A stretch of 64,000 nt of DNA from Zerene cesonia (GCF_012273895.1 NC_052116.1:1736001-1800000); one strand, 5' to 3'; numbered from the stretch's first letter, positions 46,487 through 57,880 are shown. Notes: generated by a model not told the origin, from the sequence alone. Translations and numbers: made by a program.

Positions 46487-46561
46487 AGTATTATTATTCA
46501 CCAATAGATGTCAGGAAAAAAAACACGAATAAAACACGAATATGACATTTTCTAAAAAAAA

Positions 46562-46690
46562 ATCCTAGCTAGATCGATTTATCGCCCCCGAAACCCCCTA
46601 TATACTAAATTTCATGAAAATCGTTGGAGCCGATTCCGAGATTCCAATTATATATATATGTATATACAAGAATTGCTCGTTTAAAGGTAT
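46562..46690 (-). mobile_element. Helitron-like or related element, GAATTGCTCG class
   Basis: CCTAGCTAGATCGATTTATCGCCCCCGAAACCCCC, TACTAAATTTCATGAAAATCGTTGGAGCCGATTCCGAGATTCC, TATATATATG and ACAAGAATTGCTCGTTTAAAGG. This is a common lepidopteran repeat by its look; class uncertain. Confidence 0.5.
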
Positions 46691-47091
46691 AAGATAAAAG
46701 CGCTGGTCTATTCCACAATTATTAAAACACTCCCACAAATTGGGCGTGCAGTCAAAATTAATTCACTACGTTCAGCTTCTGTTGCTACGTAATTTATTGC
46801 TTCTAATTTTGTATATAATAAAATTAATGACCAAAAATTTAAACGCGCTTGTGTAAATTTGCATAATTCCACCACACCTGTGTTGCGTGGGTTACAATTT
46901 TAAGACTTGATTTATGGTCGATAATACACTTATGTTATTACAGCGTAATAATTTACTGAAATATGTATTCCGCCATCTATTTTCTTTACCTATATCACAT
47001 TTACTGTGAATAATGTTTGGACTTCCTTACCGTTATTTCTGAAACATACCTGTGAGGTATATATATTATATATTTTGGTTTGATTTTGAGC

Positions 47092-47136
47092 AATGAGAAT
47101 ATGATAATACAATGGTAATATTACCATATTCTCATT
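47092..47136. repeat. nested palindromes
   Basis: AATGAGAATATG (47092-47103) pairs perfectly with CATATTCTCATT (47125-47136). Overlapping it is the perfect 16-bp palindrome ATGGTAATATTACCAT (47112-47127). The two folds exclude each other. Confidence 0.7.
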
Positions 47137-47202
47137 TCTTTATGTTCTCTTTAATTGATTTTTATTGCACTGCAATGTAACTACATTTAAAGTTGCACAT
47201 TG

Positions 47203-47236
47203 TTACAGTTTGAATATAGTTATGTTCAAACTGTAA
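47203..47236. repeat. perfect 12-bp hairpin with 10-nt loop
   Basis: TTACAGTTTGAA (47203-47214) and TTCAAACTGTAA (47225-47236). It lies 66 bp after the nested palindromes. The stem is short for a microRNA precursor. Confidence 0.7.
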
Positions 47237-47699
47237 TTCTCAGTTCACCCAATGTTTTTATGTGTATTTTATACTTGTAAACCTTTAAAATATTCAGTAA
47301 TTTCGTTTAAATTATAACTGAACTTACTGTTATAGTCATAGGTACTATAATCGGCGATAAGATAACAAGTGCCTTTCACACATTCAACTTTAAGTGCCGG
47401 CGCATTATACAATATTTATTCAACATTCGTAGTATATGAAAGAAAAAACCGCTCGATTTCAAAATTTTGAACTTACCAATAGTAGATATTACTTTCTATA
47501 TCACAACCCATACGATAATTTCAAAATATACAATCTTAACATGATCGCTCATCTAATGCATATTACCAAGTATCATTTACCCATTTGATATAAAACAAGC
47601 CAATTTTAGCAAGTAGAAACCGCATAATAACAAATATTATTGTTTGTGGAATGCGTTCTATAAATTTCAAGCTTACACAAGAATATAATAATATTATAA

Positions 47700-47845
47700 A
47701 TATTATAAAGCTGAAGAGTTTGTCTGTTTGTTTGAACGCGCTAAACTCATGAACTCATGATTTCAGTGTAAGATAGCCCATAATTATAATGAGGAAGGCA
47801 TTAGGCTATATATGAACCACGGGCGAAGTGGGGGCGGAGCGCTAG
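47700..47845 (+). mobile_element. Helitron-like element, CCGCCCCGGCTTC class
   Basis: AATATTATAAAGCTGAAGAGTTTGTCTGTTTGTTTGAACGCGCTAAACTC, GTAAGATAGCCCATAATTA, GAGGAAGGCATTAGGCTATATATGAACCACGGGCGAAGTGGGGGCGGAGCG and CTAG at 47842-47845, followed by T. Confidence 0.7.
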
Positions 47846-48303
47846 TTTTTTTTTAATATTAGACATATAGTATTCTGCGCTAACATGTGCACGAGACAGT
47901 AAACGCTCCACTGATAAATTTACCGCTGTCTTCCTACAATGGTATTTGTTAAATATAAACCCGATTCACTGAAACAATAAACCAGCTATGTAGGTAGTGC
48001 GTGATGCGCCTAGCCTTAGATTCTAAGAAAGTGTTAACTGCACTCTGCAATGTTATAAAATCGATTGACAATCCATTTAAACGACGACCTTTCTGGTATA
48101 CGTATCGTAACTTTTATAAATACTTGAAAATGATAATTATAAATAATTTCATAACATTGCGATAGCCGAATCTTTAAACATCAATTATATCCCGAATTTT
48201 AATTATATTAGTCGCTTTGATAACAAACCCATATACTCTGTACGCTTAGGTAAACAATTTTATTATTCCATCTTATTATTGCATTCAAATCATTATATAA
48301 ATA

Positions 48304-48618
48304 AGCAGTGGTGGCTCTGTGGTGAGAACCTCGGACTTCAAAATCGATAAGTCGGGGTTGGAGACCGGGCGAGCGTGTAGGAAATAAATATATTTTTCAA
48401 TTTATCTGCGCATGTAGATAACATAACCACTGCTTAAAACGGTGAAGGAAAACATCGTGAGGAAATCGGCATGTCCAAGAATCAAAAGTTAGACGACATG
48501 TGACATCTGCCAACCCGCACTTAACCAGCGTAGTGGATTATGGCCTGAACCCTCATAGGAGGCTGTGTCCCAGCAGTGGGAACATATATGAGCTGATGAC
48601 GATGATGATGATGATGAT
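48304..48618 (+). repeat. tRNA-derived SINE, full length, GATGAT tail
   Basis: A-box-like TGGCTCTGTGGTGAG and B-box-like GGGGTTGGAGACC give an RNA polymerase III head. They are followed by AGGAAATAAATATATTTTTCAATTTATCTGCGC, AAAACGGTGAAGGAAAACATCGTGAGGAAATCGG, GCCAACCCGCACTTAACCAGCGTAGTGGATTATGGCC, CCCTCATAGGAGGCTGTGTCCCAGCAGTGGGAACATATATGAGCTGATG and (GATGAT)n at 48598-48617. This is the reference copy for the family in this window. Confidence 0.8.
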
Positions 48619-48636
48619 TATCTTTATATATTAATA

Positions 48637-48815
48637 CCAGCTTTTTGCGAGTATACAAAGGAAAATACCGTGAAGGAAAAGATGGTGCCGTGCGATTTTG
48701 GAATCTTACTTGAGTCTCAAACTGTCATTGTACAAAAATTCATTCAAAACGGTTAAGAGATTTAGGCGTGAACGAGACAAACAGACAGAGTTACTTTAAC
48801 ATTTATCTCTAGAAT
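48637..48815 (-). mobile_element. Helitron-like element, 'gtcaaaggaaaa' class, diverged
   Basis: CCAGCTTTTTGCGAGTATACAAAGGAAAATACC (CTAG changed to CCAG), AGTCTCAAACTGTCATTGTACAAAAATTCATTC, GAGATTTAGGCGTGAACGAGACAAACAGACAGAGTTAC and an ACATTTATCTCTAGAATAT right end. Confidence 0.5.
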
Positions 48816-48829
48816 ATAGTCTTTAGAAT

Positions 48830-50620
48830 ATAGACATGTAAGGAATCAGGCGTATTCACTTAGAATGCTTTCTCAGCATGACAAGATCATAGCTAACTAA
48901 GCAAATCGAACATAGAAATGCGTACTACCTATACCCACTTATTATTTATCTATGGGTTATTAATGGTTTATGCCTTATAACAGTCAGAGACTCTAAGAAA
49001 TAAAATAAAAAAGAAAACAATGTAAAAAAGTTAAGTTAATAAACGGTTAGAAAATTTTATTTAGGACGTTATGTTTAATGGCAATATTCATTATCAGTCC
49101 CTTGTTTAGAAATAAAGAAAGTTCCATGTTAAATGAAGAGATAATAAACTAATTGTATTCTTGGTGGATTACAAAAACACTCAACAAACCTTTTTGGTCA
49201 TTCCAATCGGTTCTGTGTTGAGTTCCCTTTATCTCACCAAACATAAGCCGCAGAAATCAATTTCCGAATTGTACACGACAAGAGGATTTATCCAAGATAT
49301 CAAGATATCTCAAGATGGTGCGGAAAGTAGTTATCTTTCCAGAACGCCTATTTCACACGCTTCTACGCCGAAATGTTTGACTAAAAAAAAGGAGATAAAA
49401 AATTTTAATATTCTCTATTTAAATTCGATTAAAACATTTACCTTGTGAAATCAAAAAATATAAATTCATTATTATTTATGTTTATTGAGACGGTTGAATT
49501 CAAAAAACTCGATAACATATGTTGATGAATTCTCCACTAAACAGCCTTATTACGCTCGCATTACACACGAACACACGTTATATTTCTTTCGTCTCGCTGC
49601 CGGTTCCACCCGAGGGAAGCCGGGCGAGTAGGTAGTACCACATAAACACAATATACATTCTATTTTACTACCAAGCATAAGAGCACATAATCATGCCCTT
49701 CGAAGCCATGACTTGTAATTATCAACACCGTTCAATGAGTTTGCAAAATATTTGCAACTAGACAGCGCGTGATCCTATACATAAGGTCTCTGCGAATGAA
49801 CTTTCATCATTAACCATTGTTACACGCTATATCGCCACTAATAAAACAGCCAATCAGAAACAACCATTAAATAAATATACTTATCGTAATTATATATCAC
49901 GCGATGTAATCGTTATTTGTTATTAAAGTGTTAGTAAGTAAGTTTTAGTTAGTAATTTTTAAAAAGTTGTAACACACTCGATTTTTCAACCACCCATTTA
50001 TTTAATTAAAAATTAAATTAGCTGTAACCTTTTTCTAGTCGTTAAACTAACTTCACTTAAGTATTTATTTATATTATTAGCGCTAGAAGAACTTCTACGA
50101 AGTACCCGTACATAAATAATATATGGAATTTTAATATTAAATGTCATTCTATTTCCTAAGCGTCTGTATTGAGCGGACAATTAGTTGGATGTTGGATATT
50201 AATGAGCTTTCCGTTTATAAAGTTAATAAGAAACCGCTACGTGAAAATGCTCGATTCAAGAAAATAATGGTTATGAAGTTTTTTCTCACGTTTCAAATTT
50301 TTTCATTGTGCAAATTTAAATATAATTAATTGATTACCTTTATTGTGTTTACGTTGGTAATAACCTCTCTATCATTCAATTAAAACCTCTTGTTAGACAT
50401 AGATAGGTAATTGAAAAAGACGTTACTATTAGTCCATTAAAATAGTTTGAATATACCAGTCTCTTTACAAACAAGTGGACACAAAAACGTAGTTATGTTT
50501 TAATACAACACCCTAATTGTATAATTGAAGATCCGTTGTATTCATTAAAAGAAAATTCTTTTAAATGTTTCACGCATACTGTTTCTTAGAAGGTTAATTT
50601 TGTGCTCATTATTGCTTCAC
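48830..50620. other. mostly unique DNA, nothing recognised
   Basis: A 95-codon open frame (49161-49448) and a GC-richer spot at 49590-49640 are visible, but no domain, splice or repeat support. Confidence 0.35.
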
Positions 50621-50629
50621 AATAAAAAT

Positions 50630-50735
50630 GCAGCGAGCTGTTGTGGTGGATAATGGCTTGAACCGTCATAGGAGGCCTGTGTTCCAGCAGTGGGAACATA
50701 TATGGACTGATGATGATGATGATGATGATGATGAG
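50630..50735 (+). repeat. tRNA-derived SINE 3' end, 5'-truncated
   Basis: GCGAGCTGTTGTGGTGGATAATGGCTTGAACCGTCATAGGAGGCCTGTGTTCCAGCAGTGGGAACATATATGGACTGATG followed by (GAT)n at 50709-50733. Same tail as 48.3 kb. Confidence 0.8.
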
Positions 50736-51029
50736 TTGCTGCTAAAGTTTGTTAATAGAAAATTAAATTGTTTTTTTTTCTATTTCTGTAAAAATACATA
50801 CTCATGCATAGAACATTGATTCTAATTCAATTAATGTCATCATAGATCTTAAAGAAGTATCAAGAAACTGCAGTAAGGTTTTTAGGATTCCTTGCCCAAA
50901 AGTTAAAACTGACCCTTTATAAGTCTGCCTGTCCGTCTGTCTGTCAGGAGGCTGTATCTCATATATTCTGCTCCAGCCCTCAAAACAAATAATAAAAAGT
51001 TGATTTTAAGCAACGATATGCACATGACA

Positions 51030-51200
51030 TGTCCGCCCCGGCTTCGCCCGTGGTACATATATAGCCTATAGCCTTCCTCAATAAATGAGCTATCTAACAC
51101 TGAAAGAATTTTTCAAATTGGACTAGTAGTTTATGAGATTAGGGCGTTCAAACAAAAAAACAAACACACAAACTCTTCAGCTTCTTAATATTATTATGAT
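51030..51200 (-). mobile_element. Helitron-like element, CCGCCCCGGCTTC class
   Basis: GTCCGCCCCGGCTTCGCCCGTGGTACATATATAGCCTATAGCCTTCCTC, GAGCTATCTAACACTGAAAGAATTTTTCAAATTGGA and CACAAACTCTTCAGCTTCTTAATATTATTATGAT; close to 45440-45609. Confidence 0.7.
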
Positions 51201-51615
51201 ATTTATTTATTTCTTATATCTCGAACTTTTCATTTAAGAAACGTGCCAAATAGTATCGTATATCTATACGAATATATATACATATCACAATATATACAAT
51301 AACAATACCAGTAGTCTGCACAAAACAATTGCTCGATTCCTACTGAGCTAGTTTGTCATTCGAAATCAGTGGCTGTCCTAGCCCGGGTATGGGATTAATT
51401 AATGACGAGATGCAACCAAAAGCGCATGCTAAACTGACAGCATTTACATCTCATCTGAGTACGAGAAAGCAAGTGCGTTCGTGGCTTCCATCACAATTCT
51501 ATTATTTATTTTATTTAATACATGCTATATTATTTTAAAATAATGCTAGTCTATGATATATATTCCTACCTTCTAAAAGCTTTTACTTTATTTCTTCAAT
51601 CAATCCATTATCTTA

Positions 51616-51752
51616 TAAAAAACTACTGAACCGATTGCAATGAAATTTGCTTCGTAGATAGCTGGACAACTAAAATAACACATAGGCACTTTTTATACCG
51701 ATATTCCTACGGAATACGGACTTACGCGGTTTCAACCGCGGGTCCCAGCTAG
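51616..51752 (+). mobile_element. Helitron-like element, 5'-truncated
   Basis: AAAAACTACTGAACCGATTGCAATGAAATTTGCTTCGTAGATAGCTGGACAACTAAAATAACACATAGGCAC, ATTCCTACGGAATACGGACTTACGCGG, hairpin-like CGCGGTTTCAACCGCGGG, and CTAG at 51749-51752 before T. TTCGTAGATAGCTGG matches the 46.4 kb copy, suggesting a shared subfamily. Confidence 0.7.
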
Positions 51753-51766
51753 TGTTATATAAACTA

Positions 51767-51880
51767 CACAACGCCTTTCCTCGATAAACGGGCTATTCAA
51801 TATTAAAATAATTTTTAAATTCGTAGCAGGAGTTACTAATATTAGCGCATTCTAACAAACAAACTCATCAGCTGTATAAA
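51767..51880 (-). mobile_element. Helitron-like fragment, CCGCCCCGGCTTC class
   Basis: CGCCTTTCCTCGATAAACGGGCTATTCAATATTAAAATAATTTTT and AACAAACAAACTCATCAGCTGTATAAA match the middle and 5' part of 45.4 and 51.0 kb copies. Confidence 0.5.
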
Positions 51881-52151
51881 GTACAGAAGCGACAATTTTC
51901 AGTTTCTGTACAGAATGCACTGGAAAAGCAAAGACGCAGTATAAAGATATCTCATGAAGTCGTTAAAAGCGCAGTCGTGATTCCATCGTATTGATATTCA
52001 AAAGATACGTATGGCGACCACCGGGACAGCTCATTGGGTAGTCTATTGCCTGACTGATGTATTCAAATATATATATCCAAATTTATACTTCTCGAATATT
52101 ATTATACATTTAAAGTTAATGTCCATATGTTATACGTTTCGTCATGTTTCA

Positions 52152-52341
52152 CTGGTAACCCACGGCGTCACTCGCGTGGTACCTGGCTAAAAAGTATCCT
52201 ATGTGCTAATCAGACTATACACTATCTCTGTACCAAATTTTATACAGTAACGATTAACTGTTTTCGCGTGATAGAGTACCTAACAACCATCCTTACATCC
52301 ACTCATACTTACAAACTTTCGCGTATATAATATTAGTAGGA
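52152..52341 (-). mobile_element. Helitron-like element, GGTAACCC class
   Basis: CTGGTAACCCACGGCGTCACTCGCGTGGTACCTGGCTAAAAAGTATCC, GTACCAAATTTTATACAGTAACG, CATCCACTCATACTTACAAACTTTCGCGTATATAATATTAGTAGGA|T. A clear 5' end is retained; the 3' CTAG is changed. Confidence 0.7.
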
Positions 52342-52344
52342 TAA

Positions 52345-53110
52345 ATAACCTTTTTGATTATACTAACAAATAACAATAATGCATGATAAAAATATAACGA
52401 ACCCTACATTTTAGAACAATGTTATAATTATGTATTCATCATCTGAAATATAACATTTTTTCTATATCAAACATTAGTAACCATTGTTTCCGTTTAAAGA
52501 CAATGTAAGTAGGTGTTACCAGAAATTATTCAGATTATTCTAGCCCATTAAGCGAAGTCTACTGCATTCTTCGCAAGATAACTTGGGCAATTCAAATGTT
52601 TTAAACTGAACATTTGAAATAGCCGCCATTTAAGGAGACGTTAGAATTTATGTCACGAAACCAATGGTGGCTCTTAATTTCATAAACAAAACTGTAAGTT
52701 AAGAAGCTAACAAGGGATGTCAAGACTATAAGGATAAATGAATAAATGATGTGTTTACTTTCATTTCTTTAATTATAATGTGCTACAGTAAAAACAACCA
52801 AATTAAAGTACATTTTCATAAAAAAACGTAATGTACTGTCTTATTTACTCGTACTAAGAAAAACACATCAATCATTTGCGGAAAATTATAAAAAAAACAT
52901 CGCATTAAAACGAAAACATATCAATCATCGCGTGCGAATTGCGCTAAAAAAGCGCGCCATTTCTATTTTTTCATAGACAAGATACAAGTCTATTGGTGCA
53001 AAATAAACACAGCCCTCCCAGTGTTGCCATTAAATAAAAGCCGTATATTTCAGTGAAACAGGTGGAACTGCGATTGCGCGGCAAATTAGTACCGCATTAG
53101 TGCATTCGAG
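52345..53110. other. mostly unique DNA
   Basis: No gene recognised. A CpG-richer spot at 52928-52965 (CGCGTGCGAATTGCGC..GCGCGCC) is present. Confidence 0.35.
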
Positions 53111-53115
53111 GCACT

Positions 53116-53158
53116 ATTGTGCGAAGTAACGTACCTCACTTCAGTTTATTCGCACAAT
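53116..53158. repeat. perfect 10-bp hairpin, 23-nt loop
   Basis: ATTGTGCGAA (53116-53125) and TTCGCACAAT (53149-53158). An inner GAAGT/ACTTC pair (53123-53127, 53138-53142) offers an alternative fold. Confidence 0.6.
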
Positions 53159-53368
53159 GGGATACATTGGCTTAAATGGTAAACGATAATAGAGATTATT
53201 GCTTGGTCCAAGTTTCGAATTGAATGTAATTAAATTATATGGATATATGATATGAATGTGCGCTTAATATGACATTTGATGGATAGTTTCTTTGTACAAT
53301 TGTTTCAGTCTTCATAGTGGGAAATTGTGTTTTTTATTTTCACTTGAAAAACATGGAATCTTTATTAT

Positions 53369-53524
53369 CAATACTAATATTACAAACAGGAAGTATGTGT
53401 TGTTTCGTTAATATGTTTGTAATGTGGACCGATTTGAAACATTTTTTAGCCATTAAAAAGCATGCATCTACACTGAATTAAATACGACTATATATGTACG
53501 AGCGAAGCTGGGGCGAATAGCCAG
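53369..53524 (+). mobile_element. Helitron-like element, diverged
   Basis: CAATACTAATATTACAAACAGGAAGTATGTG start, GTGGACCGATTTGAAACATTTTTTAGCC middle, and CGAGCGAAGCTGGGGCGAATAGCCAG end (CTAG changed to CCAG), before T. Confidence 0.55.
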
Positions 53525-53784
53525 TAACAATTTATCTGTGTCTTTTATCTATTTGCCAGTATTAAAATGATTTTTCTTGTAGCATAAATAAGTTTAATTT
53601 TAAATTATTTAACATTTTCTTTGTAGTATCTTCACTTCGAAGTGACTTTTATATAGAGAATAAGTGAAAACAGAAATACTAAAAAAGAAAAAAAAATGGT
53701 TTTGGCATCGGACATAAAAGCTCTTTCAAGAGTCCTAGTTGTTCAAGTAAAATTCATGACTCTTTCTACATATTTTTATAAATA

Positions 53785-53941
53785 CTAGCATTTCACCCGC
53801 AGTTTCGTTCAGACATTCAAAGGAAAAGACTACCAGTTTCCATAACATTTTTGAAAAGGCGATCCCCTGTGCTTTTTCGGTTTTCAGGTATAAAGATAGA
53901 GAGAGAAAGAGTTAATTTCGAATGTATACTATTAGTAGGGA
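53785..53941 (-). mobile_element. Helitron-like element, 'gtcaaaggaaaa' class
   Basis: A|CTAGCATTTCACCCGCAGTTTCGTTCAGACATTCAAAGGAAAAG at left and CGAATGTATACTATTAGTAGGGA|T at right. It lies about 20 bp from the SINE that follows. Confidence 0.65.
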
Positions 53942-53959
53942 TAAACGCTACGTTTTTAG

Positions 53960-54334
53960 ATTATGGGAGTCGAGCACGCTTCGCCACGAATTGGGCCAGC
54001 TCTACCCAGAAAAGGTACCACACCCCCATAGAAAATGCATGGAGTAGTGGGCGAGCCGGAGGCCCCACCCTATCCAGTCCATTAATTTATTCCCGTCAAT
54101 CCTTTCCTTATCCTTTGCCCTTAAAAGCGAGCAATGCATTTGAACCAGCCCTAACCTTGCAAATGTTCATGGGCGGTGACTATAACTTACTCGAACCATC
54201 TCAGTTGCCCGTTATTACATATAAAAGCAAAACCAACCCTTAAACCTTGCAAATGTTCATGGGTGACTATAAAATACCACCACTCGAACTATCTCAGTTG
54301 CCCACTATTACATATAAAAGCAGAAACTCTTAGC
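53960..54334 (+). repeat. SINE-like element with tandemly duplicated 3' end
   Basis: GGGAGTCGAGCACGCTTCGCCACG head, AGAAAAGGTACCACACCCCC, GTGGGCGAGCCGGAGGCCCC, pyrimidine-rich middle, TTAAAAGCGAGCAATGC, then two 90-bp units (54155-54244 and 54245-54334). Each unit has CCTTGCAAATGTTCATGGG..TGACTATAA..CTCGAAC.ATCTCAGTTGCCC..TATTACATATAAAAGC. Same family as 13.5 and 26.8 kb. The open frames crossing it (130 and 62 codons) are frames through the repeat. Confidence 0.8.
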
Positions 54335-54369
54335 TCACACCACTCTTTCCAAGTAATAGTTTAACACTA

Positions 54370-56590
54370 TCACTACGATCGCAACGTCGCAAATTGTTTC
54401 ATTACCACATTGCAGCATTGCTTGCACTATTTATATAATTCTTCTTGCGACTCGCTATTTGGTTCACTTCCATCGTTTACAAGACGGAAATGTCGTCTAT
54501 TTTCAATAACGGTACATATTCTTGGTTTTTAATATTGACATTAATATAAATTATTTTCCTGGTACAAACAAAACTACTGCATGCGGCGTTTTTAAGTGTA
54601 ATAATATATTTTTTTTTTAATTTTAACCCACTCCAATACCGCTTAAAAGCGAAAAATAATATAATATACCCTATTCTACCTATTCTGCCATAAGCGCTAC
54701 CCTTATTTGAATATGGTATATAAGAGTCGACTCGATGTCCTTAATAACCGTTAAATGAAGTCAGTTATTTTAAATTTTCTTTTACCGTTTATTAATTATC
54801 TATGCTTTATTTTATTTCAAAGTATTATTAGTCGAATTTTGAATGAATTAAATGTCATAAAATGTCATATTGTCTTATGTTGCTACCAAAATTTGTCCAT
54901 ATCACTTTAATGATATTATTATTTTCCATATGCTTTTTATATCTAACAAATTAAATAAATTGTTTCCTTTACTTGCGGTTTTTATTTATATTCAGGCATC
55001 ACTAGCACATCCTAAGTACCATAATTATGTAGATAACTGGTGAACATATCTATATAACTAATTGTTTTAGCAAACATGTGCTCAAATATAACAACATATG
55101 TACATATACATCAATACAGATGATAATTCCCCTATGATATAATTGCATGCCTCTAGTGTACCGTTTCTAATTTATGTACCCTATAAAAACCTACTTTTTG
55201 ATTGGTCTTTCTCTAAGCGCGGCATTTCGCACTGTCATGTTGACGAAGATGGCAAATACCAGTCGCACAAACTACATTCGTGTATTGTGCTACAAAAGAC
55301 GAGTGTGTTTAAGCATTGATTTGCACAATTCCAAAAATTAAAATAAACGTGTGTGTGTGTGAAAACATTTATTTTAATGTAGTTATTTGAAAGGTATTAT
55401 ATCGCGAAAGTATTTAAGTATAAATAATTTATGTTTTTTGAATTTCGAATTAAGAAAATAACCAGCTATATAAATAACCGACTACGGATTATTCGTAACA
55501 TAATATCTAATTCAAAGATGACCATTTTCTATCTTTCCCCTAGGCGTTCGCGTGTGTGATATTTATTCATATACCCTGAGTATCCAATTATACACGCATT
55601 ATTTCAGGCGTACACTAAATATTTATCGCTGTTAAGAGACTGCTAATAACTATAATAATAACCATATAATAATTAACAATTTTTATCAATCTGTACTTAC
55701 ATATATAAACTCAAACTGTACCAGTTTACAATAATATAAATCGCCTTTTTACTGCAATATTTTGCCGCATTACTAAGCTAATGAAGATTCTAATGAAACT
55801 CTTATTGTTTAAATGTCTCAACTAATACTCTACACTAACTACGAATTGTTAGAATATATTCTCTTCATATTACAGTTCTACCATATTATTACAAAACGTT
55901 GTTTCTGGAGGCACAAATATATCACATCTAAGTATCTCTTCAGAAACGCAGCGACACCATCTGCACGTAATAAATTTCACCCATTTGTTATTTGACACTA
56001 TCGCCCCATCTCATAGTGTACGGAAACTTGCAATTCGAACAATTTCAATACTATCACCTGTCTCTATCTAGCAGTTAATGCGTGGCGAGACAGAAAATGA
56101 TATAGTGCCGCGTACACACGATTGCTTAAGTGGCAATTATACAGTCATCGTGTATCAAGTCCGTGGTAGTTATCAGTACAAATTTTATATCGAGATATGT
56201 AAATAGGGACTAAGTTAATACGGACGATTAGAGGTTTTAATCATAGGTCTCGCTGGGTGCTGTGTAGACGCCGCTTTACGTATGAATTACTGGCAACCGA
56301 TGACGGCAGATTAGAGGTAGCCTGTGTCATTCTTTGCTAATTTCTATCAGAAATTATACGGCATTATGTGATTCCAGTGGCTTCCTAGTTCCTACATTAG
56401 ATAGGGACATAATTTATTATATTTTGTACCGTTTGATTTTGCGGAGTCAGTACATGAAACACAGGAATTACTTAAAGATACGTCTTCAAGAGATTCCTGG
56501 GTTGCTAATAAATGGGTAAATTATGCTTGTGATATCAGATAAATCTAATCTCAGATAAATCTAGAACATTTAGATAATCCTGTGCCTATG
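54370..56590. other. AT-rich unique DNA
   Basis: No gene or repeat recognised over about 2.2 kb. Near 55195-55270 TATAAAAAC, an inverted CCAAT box (ATTGG) and GAAGATGGC occur together, which could be promoter-like but has no other support. Confidence 0.35.
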
Positions 56591-56596
56591 CTAATT

Positions 56597-56715
56597 ATAT
56601 AAAGCTAAAGTTCATTTGTTTGAACGCAGTAATTTCCGTAACTACTGGACCGATATAGTTCCGCGACCGATTTCAAATATTCTTTCACAGTTTAATGTGC
56701 TACGTGATTCCTCAG
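56597..56715 (+). mobile_element. Helitron-like fragment, CCGCCCCGGCTTC class
   Basis: TATATAAAGCTAAAGTTCATTTGTTTGAACGCAGTAATTTCCGTAACTACTGGACCGATATAG and TTTCAAATATTCTTTCACAG, the 5' part of the class. Confidence 0.5.
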
Positions 56716-56816
56716 AGCTTAATTATAGTGTTATCTTATATAAATTATAGCTAAATTATACTCAAAGCAGCCTTCTACTAGAAAAAAATATATTATATAG
56801 CGTCAGGAACGAAAAC

Positions 56817-56915
56817 CTTGGTAGACGAGCACGCTTCGGCACGAATTAGGCCAGCTCGCACCGGGGAAGTACCACACACCCACAGAAAACCGGCGTGAAA
56901 TAGCATACTGTAAAG
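56817..56915 (+). repeat. SINE-like fragment, GCAACTGAGCTGG family, head only
   Basis: GGTAGACGAGCACGCTTCGGCACGAATTAGGCCAGCTCGCACCGGGGAAGTACCACACACCCACAGAAAACCGGCGTGAAATAGCATACTG. It matches the 26.8 kb head closely; the middle and 3' end are absent. Confidence 0.75.
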
Positions 56916-57039
56916 TACTTTCACCAACTCTTTATCCTTCACCCAACTAAAAGTTAACTAGAGTTGATTCTAAAATACATTAAAAACGTAATCATAGTTA
57001 TGGAAACGGGTCATTCAATAAGTAGTCTGTACATGTGAA

Positions 57040-57161
57040 CGCTAATATCAAGAACTAATGATCCGAATTGAACTTCTTCAGCTTCAGATAGGCCGCTAAA
57101 GGAAGGCTAAAACCTATTTAACAACATCCACGACGTGGGTGCAACCGCGGGGCACTGCTAA
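57040..57161 (+). mobile_element. Helitron-like fragment, 3' end with CTAA
   Basis: CTAAAGGAAGGCTAAAACCTA, then GACGTGGGTGCAACCGCGGGGCACTG ending CTAA (57158-57161, still CTRR) before T. Confidence 0.4.
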
Positions 57162-57399
57162 TAAATAATAAACAAGCCAAGTTACACATTACATTTCTAA
57201 AAATGAGCGCAATTTAAATAAACCACATAATAAACACGAGTCAGTTATCGCGAAACCGCTCAATTATAGATAAGAGAATTTCAAGTTAGTAATTCAATAG
57301 ATATTTAGATAGCGCTGACAAATGAGACTAATATTGGATATAATTATACATATATTTACATTGCATTTAATTTCGACCATAGACATTTATATAAATTAG

Positions 57400-57565
57400 T
57401 TTTTTTTATCTTTAATAGGGCAGCGCTTGACCACGATCTCGCCTGATGGTAAGCTGAGATGTGGTCTAGGCTGTAACGCGCTTCCCTAGAAGGTACCTGT
57501 TCACTCTACTCTTGAAGACCTCCAGATTGTACTCGTCGTTCGTTCTCGTTCTTTCCAACTCAAGT
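57400..57565 (-). repeat. SINE-like repeat, GGGCAGCGCTTGACC family
   Basis: T-run at about 57401-57408 (A-tail on the minus strand), then GGGCAGCGCTTGACCACGATCTCGCCTGATGGTAAGCTGAGATGTGGTCTA, GTAACGCGCTTCCCTAGAAGGTACCTGTTCACTCTACTCTTGAAGACC. Only CGCCTGATGGTAAGC is shared with the other SINE family. Recognised as a common lepidopteran repeat; no name given. Confidence 0.55.
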
Positions 57566-57778
57566 GCATATTTATGCGTGCCATAGACAAAAAGAAAGAT
57601 TTATTTCATCAATCACAAAATGGAAGTCTCATATAATAAATAATCTTTTAATAACTTGACATTGGCAGAATCCATACTAAGTGGGATCGGGGAATACTAA
57701 TACATACTAAGTGCCAAGAAACGCAATTTTTCAACAAAGCTTATATATCAAACCTTTTTACAATCTCACGCGATATTA

Positions 57779-57880
57779 ATATAGAAATATTAAGCTATAG
57801 TATTTGTTTGTTTAAACGAGCTAAACTCAAGAACTACTGGACGGATTTCATAAATTCTTTCACGAAGAGGGCGAATAGAC
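57779..57880 (+). mobile_element. Helitron-like fragment, CCGCCCCGGCTTC class
   Basis: AATATTAAGCTATAGTATTTGTTTGTTTAAACGAGCTAAACTCAAGAACTACTGGACGGATTTC and ATTCTTTCACGAAGAGGGCG, the 5' part of the class. Confidence 0.5.

Noticed and set aside
50699..50735. GAT repeat encoding an acidic (poly-D) protein segment
   Set aside because: It is the GATGAT tail of a 5'-truncated SINE, the same as at 48.6 kb.
53851..54364. 130- and 62-codon frames with a repeated peptide
   Set aside because: The peptide repeat is the direct consequence of the 90-bp duplication at the SINE 3' end, not of a repeat protein.
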